This document shows, piece after piece, positions 21,873-31,190 of a stretch of DNA of 64,000 nucleotides. The first letter of the stretch is position 1. Each line of letters opens with the position of its first letter. Made by a program: the position numbers and the translations under genes. The notes below the pieces were generated by a model. It was not told the origin of the DNA, did no database searches, and worked only from the letters and a program-made list of their open reading frames with translations. The stretch comes from Notolepis coatsorum (Eukaryota > Chordata > Actinopteri > Aulopiformes > Paralepididae), in the NCBI GenBank assembly GCA_963971535.1, contig OZ020593.1, forward strand, positions 34,375,119 to 34,439,118, written 5' to 3'.

Positions 21873-24800
21873 TCACAAAGTCATGGGGTCATGGTCGTCA
21901 TCGATAGTATCGGGGAGCCTTGGCAGTTCTATTAGCCTCGCCACGGGTCGGGTGTAAGTCCGCCCTTGGACGAGCACTTCAGCTGCTCGGACCTTTCCAT
22001 CGGCACCGGTGATCACTTTGCTTACGCGGCCAGCCGGCCACATAGCTCGGGGTAGTGACTGGTCGATAATCATGACGACTGTTCCTTCTGTCAAATTGTC
22101 TCTCTCTTTCACCCATTTCTGGCGGGTCTGTAGAGACGGTAGGTAGTGGAGTAGGAAGCTATTCCAAAACTTGTCAGCCAGTACTTGACTGTACCTCCAC
22201 ATTCTTCGGCCGTTCGCTTCTTCAGGCCTGTACATTGTCTGGGGTAGCGCAGGGTCCAGCCGCCCCATCAAGAGTGTGTTGGGGGTGACTGGGTCGACAT
22301 CTGCTACATCACTTGAGACGTAACCGAGGGGCTTTGAGTTCAATACTCCCTCGATCTCCGTGAGGACTGTCATTAAGACTTCTTCCGCCACGGTCTGGGC
22401 CCCAAGCACGGTGTACAGGGCTGTCTTTATAGAACGTACTTCTCGTTCCCAAGTTCCACCGAAGTGAGGTGCGTTCGGGGGATTAAACTGGAAGTCAATC
22501 TGGGATGGAGCGAGGTGGGTCTTAAGTTCTGGGCCCATAGCTTGGAAGCTCTCTCTCAGCTCTCTTTCTACGCCTTTGAAGTTTGTCCCATGATCAGACA
22601 ACAATGTAGACGGTTTTCCTTTCCGTGATGTGAATCTTCGGAAGGCCATAAGGAATGAGTCTGTGCTCATGGTTGGGAGGAGTTCGATATGTATCGCTCT
22701 GGTGGTCATGCATTTGAATACAATACCCCACCGCTTCTCGGTTCCTCTTCCTCTCTTTATATACAGCGGGCCGAAACAGTCCATACCGGTGGAGTGAAAA
22801 GGCTTGTCGCCGAGTCGGAGGCGACAGGGAGGTAGGTCGGCCATCCGGGGTATACTGGGCTGGGCTCGCCACTTACGACAGTCTAGACAGGTTCGCTGGA
22901 AGCGCCGCACTGCTTCTCTCCCTTGCAGTATCCAATAATGACGTCTGATCTCCGCGAAGACTCTCTCTGCCCCTGCGTGGTGCACATCCTCGTCGTATTT
23001 CTTTATAATCAGCTCTGTGACCTTGTGTCGGCTGTTCAAGACTATCGGGTACTTGACGTCATCCGGTAAGTCTGGGGCTCTCCGCAGACGACCACCCACT
23101 CTGATGAGACTATGGGCGTCGCTCTCGGGGGCTAGGTGGAGCAGTCTGCTGTCTGAGGGGACGGGCTTTGCTCCCTTTAGACAGTCTAGCTCGTCGGGGA
23201 ACGAGTCTCTCTGGGCTCGTTGTAGTAGAAGAAGTTCTGCTTCTTCGTAGTCAGCTGCTGAAATGTCAGTCGTAGGCTGAACCTCTGGGTGGTGCCACAG
23301 AAATGTCTTTAGCTGCGCACTCTGTAGGGTGAGGCAATCGTCTAGATCGGGGTCTGTGGGGACGAGTGTGTGTGTCAACCCACAGAACATAGATTTCTTG
23401 TTCTCTGCCTCCTCTTTACTCGCCTCCCGTGGGGTGGGTGTCGGCCACTCTTCTTCGGGGAGCTTGAGAAACTCTGGTCCGTCACTGTAGAGGTTGTGAC
23501 GGGTGAGGTCATCCAGGGACATTCCCCGGGTGATGACGTCAGCTGGGTTGTGTTTGGTGTCCACATACCTCCAGCTCGCTACTTCTGTTAACTCTTGAAT
23601 CTCGGTGACTCTGACTCCCACGAAGACCTTGTATCTGCACGAATCAGACCGGATCCATGTGAGTACGGTCGTGGAGTCTGACCACAAGATTGTTCTTTGC
23701 ACCGGGATGGTGAGTTCACGTTGGATTAACGTGGCGAGCTGCGCTCCTGCTAGGGCTGCGCAGAGCTCTAGACGCGGGATAGATTGTTGCTTTCGTGGGG
23801 CTATTCTTGAGCGAGCCAGGATGAAAGCAGTATGTATTTCTCCTCCCTCCTCTCGGACACGCAAGTAGGCCACTGAACCATAGGCTACTTCGGAGGCGTC
23901 GCTGAATACGTGCAGGTCGATCTTGCATGTCTCTGGCCTCACTGTGGGTAGCCGGCTGCGGCGTATATTAACACCTGGGAGTGAGCGGAGTTCCGTCTCC
24001 CACTCTCTCCATGTGGATGCAAGGTGTTCGGGTATGGGATCGTCCCAGCCCTGGTCCTTGTCCCATAGCGCTCTTACAATCATCTTTGCCCTGGTGGTGT
24101 AAGGTAGAATACATCCCAACGGGTCATATTGTCTGGCGAGTGTTCTGTATACACTCCGTCTGGTGGTCGGTATTGCCGTCGACCTTCCCTGCTCCTTGGT
24201 CAGGGGTTTGTGTCTATAATGGAGCGAGTCTGTTTTGAAGCGCCAGACTAGTCCTAGTGTCATTTCTTGGGCTTCTCCTGGGATGGTCGCCATCCAGGTG
24301 TCGCTGCTCGCTGCCTTGTCCTCGGGGGAGAGGCTGCGCAGTACTTGCGGGTCGCTGCTGGCCCACTGCCTGAGATCAAAGCCGCCTTTGATCAGGGAGG
24401 CGCGGAGCTTGAGTAGGAGGGCCTCGGCTTCTTCTGGCGTCGAGACGCTTTGTAAACAGTTGTCCACGTAGAAACTATTTGTCACACTTTGTCGGACCTC
24501 TTCATCTGCTGCTGGGTCCTCTGCGACGTGTTTTTGTAGTGCAAACGTAGCACAGCATGGGCTGCATGTGGTTCCGAAAGGGAGGACTTCCCATTGATAG
24601 ATGGCTGGGTGCTCATCTCCGGTCCTCTCTCTCCATAGGAACCGCAGCAGGGGCTTGTCCTCCTCCACTAGTCTCACCTGCAGGAACATCCCTTTGATGT
24701 CGCCGCTGATAGCCACCTTGTCCTGGCGGAAGCGTAGTAGCACGCCTAGTAGAGAGGGGCCGAGTGTTGGGCCGGCCAAGAGCTCTTTATTTAGATTTTG

Positions 24801-25094
24801 TGATCCGATCTGGTAGCTGCAGTTAAACACAATACGATCCTTGCCGTTGTGGTGGACCTTGTGGTGCGGCACGTACCATGATTCGGTCGTCTGATCGGCC
24901 TCTTTAATGTCAATTTTCTTTATGTGTCCCGCTGTGATTAGCTTGTTAATCTCAGCGCGGTACACAGCTTCTTGAGCGGGGTCTTTGGCTAGGCGCCGCT
25001 CTGTGTTCAATAGATACCGCTCCGTCGCCTCTTTTGTGGCGTGAAAGGTGGGCATTCCCTCTCGCCTCAGGAGTGGAGTTGCGTATCTCATCAC
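21873..25094 (-). CDS. BEL/Pao pol: reverse transcriptase, RNase H, integrase
   Basis: A 1073-codon open frame. RT comes first: AISGDIKGMFLQV has the first catalytic Asp (about 24700), and FYVDNCLQS (about 24470) is the YxDD-equivalent box, here YVDN. An RNase H segment follows with FSDASEVAYGSVAYL and WSDSTTVLTWI. Integrase has an HHAG...CLDC zinc region (about 22860-22990) and a DDE core: GMDCFGPLYI, LLSDHGTNF and PHFGGTWEREV. The C-terminal DUF5641-like chromo/SH3-type region has TEGTVVMIIDQSLPRAMWP. The protein copies the element RNA into DNA and inserts it. It normally continues from the upstream gag-protease frame; the listed start is only where the frame opens. Confidence 0.95.
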   Translation of the reverse strand: MMRYATPLLRREGMPTFHATKEATERYLLNTERRLAKDPAQEAVYRAEINKLITAGHIKKIDIKEADQTTESWYVPHHKVHHNGKDRIVFNCSYQIGSQNLNKELLAGPTLGPSLLGVLLRFRQDKVAISGDIKGMFLQVRLVEEDKPLLRFLWRERTGDEHPAIYQWEVLPFGTTCSPCCATFALQKHVAEDPAADEEVRQSVTNSFYVDNCLQSVSTPEEAEALLLKLRASLIKGGFDLRQWASSDPQVLRSLSPEDKAASSDTWMATIPGEAQEMTLGLVWRFKTDSLHYRHKPLTKEQGRSTAIPTTRRSVYRTLARQYDPLGCILPYTTRAKMIVRALWDKDQGWDDPIPEHLASTWREWETELRSLPGVNIRRSRLPTVRPETCKIDLHVFSDASEVAYGSVAYLRVREEGGEIHTAFILARSRIAPRKQQSIPRLELCAALAGAQLATLIQRELTIPVQRTILWSDSTTVLTWIRSDSCRYKVFVGVRVTEIQELTEVASWRYVDTKHNPADVITRGMSLDDLTRHNLYSDGPEFLKLPEEEWPTPTPREASKEEAENKKSMFCGLTHTLVPTDPDLDDCLTLQSAQLKTFLWHHPEVQPTTDISAADYEEAELLLLQRAQRDSFPDELDCLKGAKPVPSDSRLLHLAPESDAHSLIRVGGRLRRAPDLPDDVKYPIVLNSRHKVTELIIKKYDEDVHHAGAERVFAEIRRHYWILQGREAVRRFQRTCLDCRKWRAQPSIPRMADLPPCRLRLGDKPFHSTGMDCFGPLYIKRGRGTEKRWGIVFKCMTTRAIHIELLPTMSTDSFLMAFRRFTSRKGKPSTLLSDHGTNFKGVERELRESFQAMGPELKTHLAPSQIDFQFNPPNAPHFGGTWEREVRSIKTALYTVLGAQTVAEEVLMTVLTEIEGVLNSKPLGYVSSDVADVDPVTPNTLLMGRLDPALPQTMYRPEEANGRRMWRYSQVLADKFWNSFLLHYLPSLQTRQKWVKERDNLTEGTVVMIIDQSLPRAMWPAGRVSKVITGADGKVRAAEVLVQGRTYTRPVARLIELPRLPDTIDDDHDPMTL

Positions 25095-28062
25095 TCCGTT
25101 GACGTTGACTCTTTGTCCCGTGCTCGAGGAGGGCTATAGCGTAAATATCTTCCTTAGAACGAATGTCTTTCTTTTCGTTCTTAAAGGGCATTGTCTCTAG
25201 TGTCCATAGCCTCTCGACATGCTGCAGGAGTGTGGTGTCTCCTTCTGTCGCTCTGGAGTGGAGGCAGCTAGTGGCTGCTGTTCGGTTAAGAGACTTGGCG
25301 AGGGGGCCTTGTAATGTCCATCCTAGGCGGGTCTCGACTGCTGCAGGGCAACCTCTGGGTCCTGTATGGACCCGGTCTATCGGGACTATGAGGTCTGCAT
25401 GGTCGGAGCCTATCAGCAGGGTCGGGGTGGCACCGTCTATGAGCGGGATAGGGAGTTGACGCAGGTGCACATATTTATCCATCAGCTTGGCGATGGGGTA
25501 GGTGTACTGCGATAGTCCTATTTCTTGGCTGGTGAAAGCATTAGTAATCCTATACCGTCTCTCGGGCTGCCCGCTTGCTGCGATAGTGAAGGAGACATTC
25601 TCGCCCTTTATCGTCTTTAGATCTCTTCTTATTGTCCGAATCGTCATCTGGTTCACGCTCCCCCGCAGCCCCAGCTGGGCCGCAGCGGACGCGAGGAGAA
25701 GGGTCTTCTCTGACCCGTCGTCAAGGACGGCGTAAGTGTCCATGACCTTATCTTGGTAACTCAGTGTTACGCGGACCACCTTTAAGAGCACCTGGGCGCC
25801 GCTGCTGCTAGCGGGGTCAATGTACATAACGCTTGCCTTTGTGCTGCTGGATGGTGCAGGCTTTCTTCTGTTACTGTCGTGTAGGACATCTAGGTGGGCT
25901 CCGTCACACCGACTACACCTCTTCTTGAGGCGGCACTCGGCTGCCATGTGACTGCGCGCACATCGGTAACAGCGCCTGTTGGACTTTATCCAGTGACTCA
26001 CTTCTTCAGCGGTCATCTTCTTGAACAGGTCACATTGTGACAACCAGTGTTCCTTCTCGCAGTACGGGCACACCATCTTCCACTTCTCTTTCATCGAGGG
26101 GGTACTGTGGTTCTTGCTGCTCGGTACTGATTCTGATTGGTGCATGACAGTCACCGATCTTCGGCCATCGTTTGCTCTCCTAGGTCCCTCTCTGGAGCTT
26201 GGTGTGCTCCGCACGAACGTATCCAGCCGTAGGCTGCTGACTTCTCTCGCCAGGAAGTCGGCTAGGTCTAGGAGGGATGGCTCGGGACCGTTAGGATCAC
26301 GGTGGTCTCTTTGCCGCCTGAAGCGCTCCTGTCGGGCGGGCGGCAGCTTCTCTAAAATCCTCTCGACGTTCGAGTTTGCGTATAGTTCGTGCATACCCTT
26401 TTCTCGTTGCGCCCCCAGCATCCCTACCAGGGATTGTACTTTGATAGACAGGTCGTCTAGTGAGCGATTGTCTGTTGCTGGGGGTAGGCGGTCAATATGC
26501 CTTATCTCTTGTATTACGTAATCCCATATACGTCCATATCTTTGGTCTAGTGCTGCTAGAGCCGCGGTGTATGGGGTAGTAGAGGTGGCATAGGCCAGCG
26601 CTATGTTGTGCGCTCTGGGCACTTTCAGGTGCTTCAATAGGATGGCATACTTGTGGCGTTCATCAGCTACATCCACCATCATTGTCTCTAAGCACATCCG
26701 TAGCTCCGTGTACTGTGCTCGGTTCTCATGGGTGAAGTCTGGAAACGTCGGTGTGCCAATGTATGACGCCGTGGATGGCTGGCACATCGGTGAGCGTTGG
26801 AAGAGAGGCCTCCTGGGCGAGTCTCCTCTTACGCCTCTTGGTGGGCTGGTACCGGCAGGGTACCATGGCCCGCTGGTCCAGGTGCTATTCCTCGGGACTG
26901 GTCGTGCGTCATGCTCACCCGTGAATCGAGTCGGGGGTCTGTAGCGCAGAGCCGCGGGGGTATAGCCTGGGCTGTACTGGACCTCCTGGTCCTGTGGAGT
27001 AATGTGCTGCTGTCGGGCTTGACTCTCCTCTTCTCCCTCTTCTTCCTCTGCCAGGTCTTCTAGATCCTGTAGTCGTCTATTTAGCCTCTCCGCGGTGTCC
27101 GCCGTTCCTTCCTTGTAGCTGGGTCTCACTTGGACCGGTCGGGGAAGGAGTTCGGAGGGGCGTGTAGGCTCTCTCTGGTGGTCGGGCTCAGGGTCGCTTA
27201 ATCGGTTAGGGGAGGGTGCCCTTGACCCGTGTCTTGACGAGGCCCTGGAACCCCTTGTGGAGGGAGGGGGTGTTGCCCTGGTGATCAGCTGCTCCATTAG
27301 CTGCGCTTGTAGTCTGTCGCGTTCGGCTTGTAGTCTGTCGCGCTCGGCTTCGCGCTTGGTGAGATCTGCTTCTCTTTGGGCACCGGCAGCGGCACGCTGG
27401 GTGTCAGCCCGGTCTCTTGCCATATTCTCTTCCGTTTGAAGGCGTCTCAGCTCCAGACGTATGCGCTCTTCTTCGCTCCGTTGCTGCGCTTGGAGGCGTT
27501 CTCTTTCAATGGTAGAATGTTCGCGCTCGCTAAGCGTCTGTGCTTGGAGTCGATCACGCTCCGTAGCGGCTGCTAGGCTGGCGAGGAACGCCTGTGTCAG
27601 CATCCTCTCCGCTTCGCTGGGGGAAGACGCTGGTTGGGGTGATCCGCTCCTGGCAGTACCCGTGGGGGATGCGTTCCCTTGCGGGGAGTCCTGGAGCTCT
27701 ATCTCCTCGGCGCTCTCCTCATCTTGTTCCGTGCAGAGTTCCATCTCTGGAGGGTTGTCTTCCTCCCGGAGCTCTGGGGGGACTACTTCTTCGGTCTTGG
27801 CGGGGGGTAAAGTCGTGTCAGTTCCCTCCTGGTCCCCACCGTGAGCTTGGTCAGTTACATTAGAACCCACTAGGGCCTCTGTGGTCGGGGTATCCTGGTT
27901 GATAGGGTCGGACATAATTTTACTTTCTACTTTTACCGCGTTTACCGTTTGTAGAAGGCTAGGTAGTATACTGGCAGCGTAATCCTCTAAGTACTGAGGT
28001 GGCTGTCGTCTACGCTGCGGGTGTTCTACTTTAGGAGGACCGTTTCGTGGAGTGTTCATCAT
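24952..28062 (-). CDS. BEL/Pao gag and aspartic protease
   Basis: From the first in-frame ATG at 28062, 1036 codons. Residues about 170-265 form a long charged coiled coil rich in ERDRLQAQ repeats. About 440-640 is the capsid-like region (DUF1759 type). Zinc knuckles lie around 665 (CPYCEKEHWLSQC) and 700-730 (CYRCARSHMAAEC, CSRCDGAHLDVLH). The protease (DUF1758 type) follows with YAVLDDGSEKTLLL near 780. The frame should run on into RT but drifts out near 25117-25119 and ends in about 35 non-homologous residues before the stop at 24952. Capsid assembly and polyprotein cleavage are the expected roles. The GTG-starting extension to 28086 is less likely than the tandem ATG pair. Confidence 0.92.
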   Translation of the reverse strand: MMNTPRNGPPKVEHPQRRRQPPQYLEDYAASILPSLLQTVNAVKVESKIMSDPINQDTPTTEALVGSNVTDQAHGGDQEGTDTTLPPAKTEEVVPPELREEDNPPEMELCTEQDEESAEEIELQDSPQGNASPTGTARSGSPQPASSPSEAERMLTQAFLASLAAATERDRLQAQTLSEREHSTIERERLQAQQRSEEERIRLELRRLQTEENMARDRADTQRAAAGAQREADLTKREAERDRLQAERDRLQAQLMEQLITRATPPPSTRGSRASSRHGSRAPSPNRLSDPEPDHQREPTRPSELLPRPVQVRPSYKEGTADTAERLNRRLQDLEDLAEEEEGEEESQARQQHITPQDQEVQYSPGYTPAALRYRPPTRFTGEHDARPVPRNSTWTSGPWYPAGTSPPRGVRGDSPRRPLFQRSPMCQPSTASYIGTPTFPDFTHENRAQYTELRMCLETMMVDVADERHKYAILLKHLKVPRAHNIALAYATSTTPYTAALAALDQRYGRIWDYVIQEIRHIDRLPPATDNRSLDDLSIKVQSLVGMLGAQREKGMHELYANSNVERILEKLPPARQERFRRQRDHRDPNGPEPSLLDLADFLAREVSSLRLDTFVRSTPSSREGPRRANDGRRSVTVMHQSESVPSSKNHSTPSMKEKWKMVCPYCEKEHWLSQCDLFKKMTAEEVSHWIKSNRRCYRCARSHMAAECRLKKRCSRCDGAHLDVLHDSNRRKPAPSSSTKASVMYIDPASSSGAQVLLKVVRVTLSYQDKVMDTYAVLDDGSEKTLLLASAAAQLGLRGSVNQMTIRTIRRDLKTIKGENVSFTIAASGQPERRYRITNAFTSQEIGLSQYTYPIAKLMDKYVHLRQLPIPLIDGATPTLLIGSDHADLIVPIDRVHTGPRGCPAAVETRLGWTLQGPLAKSLNRTAATSCLHSRATEGDTTLLQHVERLWTLETMPFKNEKKDIRSKEDIYAIALLEHGTKSQRQRSDEIRNSTPEARGNAHLSRHKRGDGAVSIEHRAAPSQRPRSRSCVPR

Positions 28063-28111
28063 AGGCCATTTCAATATTAATACCACTATATTAATATTAC
28101 ACTAATTACCC

Positions 28112-28128
28112 TCCGGCTCGAAGGACCA
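28112..28128 (-). other. BEL primer-binding site, tRNA-Tyr
   Basis: The minus strand reads TGGTCCTTCGAGCCGGA, starting 2 nt inside the 5' LTR. It is exactly complementary to the vertebrate tRNA-Tyr 3' end as I recall it (TCCGGCTCGAAGGA plus CCA). It primes minus-strand DNA synthesis. Confidence 0.85.
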
Positions 28129-28130
28129 AT

Positions 28131-29529
28131 TGTAACTGAGGGGTACAATTCCCTGACTGTATTGATAAGTATGGTATCATTAAACCACTACCGCTTTATG
28201 TACTTTAACTACTGGCCATACAGTACACAATATCTAAATATGATGAACACTTTCCCACAATGAAATCGGGTCCACACAAAGGTAATAATCAAATATTTAA
28301 TATATAGCAAAAGGTACATATAATAGTTACTATTACATTTATGATTTGAATGCACTTGTAAGGCAAATGAGTACTCGTAGGCAAATCAACACTGAATGTC
28401 CAATCTCTGGTTACGCAGGAAGCAAGTATACAACCTGGCTCTTAGGGAATTAGATCTATGGTACTCTTAATGATATAGCAGGATAATTCTGGAAGGGGTC
28501 CTCCCGGTTGTAGGCCGGTAGGGGGGGTAGGAGAGCCGTCGGCAGTAGCCCGTCTGGTCAACGATTTCTAGAGAGAATTCAGGTACAGAAGACAGTGCAG
28601 TAGAATCTTGATCCACAGATGAATACACCTTGGCTCTCTTGTAGGCTGTAGCTGTAGCTGTAGGTCCACAATGAAGAAGAAGCGAGGCGACCTCAGTCTG
28701 GTCTGAGCGCCGTCTCACCTTGACTCCTCTCGGGGTAAATCCAACACTCACCGGTGTTGGCGATTATCCGCTCCACAAATCAAAGTACCAAAGCAAATAT
28801 ATATTCCATGCCGCATAGGGCTCAGCAGTCGTCGGGTAGGTAATCCAATGTACAGGTCCACTCGGTCCTCGCCTAGAACTCCTCGGATGAAAGCGCCACG
28901 TGTGGTCTGCCCAACCTGGCTAAGACTCTAGATAACACGAGGAAGCGATGGGGATGCTGCTCACTTTAGAACTCTAACCGCACGATGCACCATACATAAT
29001 AGACTATTATTAACCTAATAGAAATACGTCGCACTCGACGGTACAGTGCCAAACTATGACAATTCAGTTATTAATTCGCACGAGGTCTCGATGCTATTCT
29101 AAGGCCAAACAGGCCATACTACACCGCACGCGGTATCGTGGGTGAGGCTTCACGTTCTGTTACTTAGTTGGGTAGAAGGGTAAAGGACTAAGGGATAAGA
29201 GGACTTCTACATTTACTTGCGCCATATTTATATGCACGGTGAACAAATAGTGCCACTCTCCTTTCGGTAGCCGTATTCCTGCGCAGAGCCGGGGCTAGTA
29301 GAGACATGTCTCGTCGGTACCATTGAACTTGGCTCCAAGGGGCTTGTCTCCTGGCGCCAGGTCCTTGTCCAATAAGAGAATGAACTATTATGGGCTATAG
29401 TAGACTAAAGGGATATTCCGTGTATATGTACAAGGAATATACAAGGGATATCAAACGATATACAAATACTATTCAATATATATCCATAAATAAATATATA
29501 TATTCGGTTTAATCTGATCCTTCACAACA
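28131..29529 (-). repeat. BEL 5' LTR
   Basis: Near-identical partner of 20381-21779. It should carry the promoter for the minus-strand transcript; I did not identify a specific TATA box. Confidence 0.95.
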
Positions 29530-29534
29530 AATAT

Positions 29535-29640
29535 AATTGACTTTAATAACGTGTTACAATAAATATGGTTCAACAAAGAATTATAATCTGAATATGAGTA
29601 AAGTAAACAGTATACACAGGCGCAGTATACACAAGGTACC
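29535..29640 (-). mobile_element. LINE 3' region, segment 3 of 3
   Basis: In reverse complement it has GTGTATACTGCGCCTGTGTA and ATACTGTTTAC, matching 34270-34320, then ACTCATATTCAGATT. It continues the LINE remnant broken at 13960 and 20380. Confidence 0.6.
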
Positions 29641-31190
29641 CTAACTGGCATGGTCATGCGTTATACGTTGTAGTCTGTGCAGGTTAGATGGTAAGAGTCA
29701 GACACACTTACTGTAATGTGCACGTTGCGAATCAAAACAATAAATAGCAGGTTAGGCAGTGTAATCCCATAGTGAAAAGCAGGGAGACCACAGCCTTTTA
29801 CGGATTTCACAGTACAGGTTGTGGCCAAGCATAATTTTACTGTGTTTCATGCATCACCGTTGGGAGAGTTGTCTCTTGTTCAGCCCGACTTGGCCCTACT
29901 CTACTAAAGAAGCATGTGCGGGTTTAACACATAGGGAATCAAGTGTCAAGGTGGCTGTAAATATTTCTGAGATACAAACATTAACTGAATAGTGGAAAGC
30001 TATGGTTGTTGAATTACATGTAGGACTGTGCCAGCTGATATTCATAATGGATATTAATAGCTTCACACTTTGATGTCAGATTTTCTACCTCAGGTTAATT
30101 GACTTCCGTTCATTCCAGATGTGAACATCATTTCACTCCTGTTTATTCACTTGTCAAAACTGATTTATCTTTCCCGATCAAAAGCGACAAGTGAAAGTGA
30201 TATACAAATGTCAAAAGTGATAAGTGAATATACAAATGTCAAGTCACGCAGACGTTGGCAACATAATGGATTTGATCCCTCAAATATAATTTACAATGTT
30301 GTGACATTGTTGTTGTGACTCTAATGTTTAGAAAAATGTAATTATGTCTTCAATTTCATCCCAGTGTTAACCTTCATTGTATTCTCCCTTCATTTCACCT
30401 GGATTTTCACTTAGCCCGTCTAAAGCCTCTTTGTCCAAAGCCCTCAGTGGCCTAAAAGGATCAACGTTTAATTCGGCCTTGAGGTGTTTAGGTGGAACGT
30501 GTGCTAACTAAATCCTCACTATCTCAGCCCTCTTGTCCGCTCTAGCTCAACCGCGGGTCTCTTCTATTCTTTCATTCTATTTTCAACATTGTTGCTAGGT
30601 GTTCCACTTAGCCCGTTCTCCCTGTATCACCCTCCTCCTATAGTGTCAAATAGAAATAGATCACCGAGAGCTCTGGAGCTGCCAGATCTCTTGCCAGGCT
30701 TAAGGGAGGGAGAGTAATCAAATCACTTGTATTGGTTGCTTGGTAACTGAGGTCACACTTGAACATTTTGATAGGCTATGCGTTCACAGGGATGTCCCTG
30801 AGCACTACACTCGCTAAGCCGGCCTCACCGGTTCAATCGGTCCGTCCTACACAGCAAAGCATTTCAGTCCTGACTAACTTCCCCACAGAGAAGCAGGGGA
30901 TGAGGGCAGAACAGCTGCCTTAGTTGTACCGCGCTGTTTCATTGTCCTCTCGGCCCCAGCTGTCAACGCCTCAACCGTAGAACTGCTATGGATTGAAAGG
31001 GCACTTACCGATGTATCATGGTCCATCTTCATCTGTAAAGGCGGCCCAAAATAGAAACACAGTTGAATACAGAGCCACATGACCTTTCATATATGATTTA
31101 TTTCTTTTTATAAACTAAATGTACAGTATACTCCCCGCTCCACACAAGTCGTAGATGATCACACAATTGGAGCCGGTGACCAGTGAGGCG
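29641..31190. other. Unassigned DNA
   Basis: No gene or bounded element recognised. AT-rich, with only short domainless ORFs (for example 30121-30318 and 30874-31080). Confidence 0.5.

Larger units (their letters stand above)
20381..29529 (-). mobile_element. Young, nearly intact BEL/Pao LTR retrotransposon
   Basis: A 9149-bp minus-strand element: two 1399-bp LTRs (20381-21779 and 28131-29529, TGTAACTG...TTCACAACA), perfect 5-bp TSD AATAT (20376-20380 and 29530-29534), a tRNA-Tyr primer-binding site and a polypurine tract. The internal region codes for Gag, zinc knuckles, protease, RT, RNase H and integrase in BEL order. Only about three LTR mismatches are seen, at positions equivalent to 20489 and 20579-20580 (approximate). 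One frameshift near 25117-25119 separates two long ORFs. It is the best-preserved element in the window. Confidence 0.95.

Noticed and set aside
27257..27863. Plus-strand Ser/Arg-rich ORFs opposite BEL gag
   Set aside because: Antisense shadows of the coiled-coil coding sequence.
21873..28086. Endogenous retrovirus
   Set aside because: Domain order and motifs (DUF1758 type protease, Pao RT, DUF5641 end) are BEL/Pao; no envelope gene is visible.
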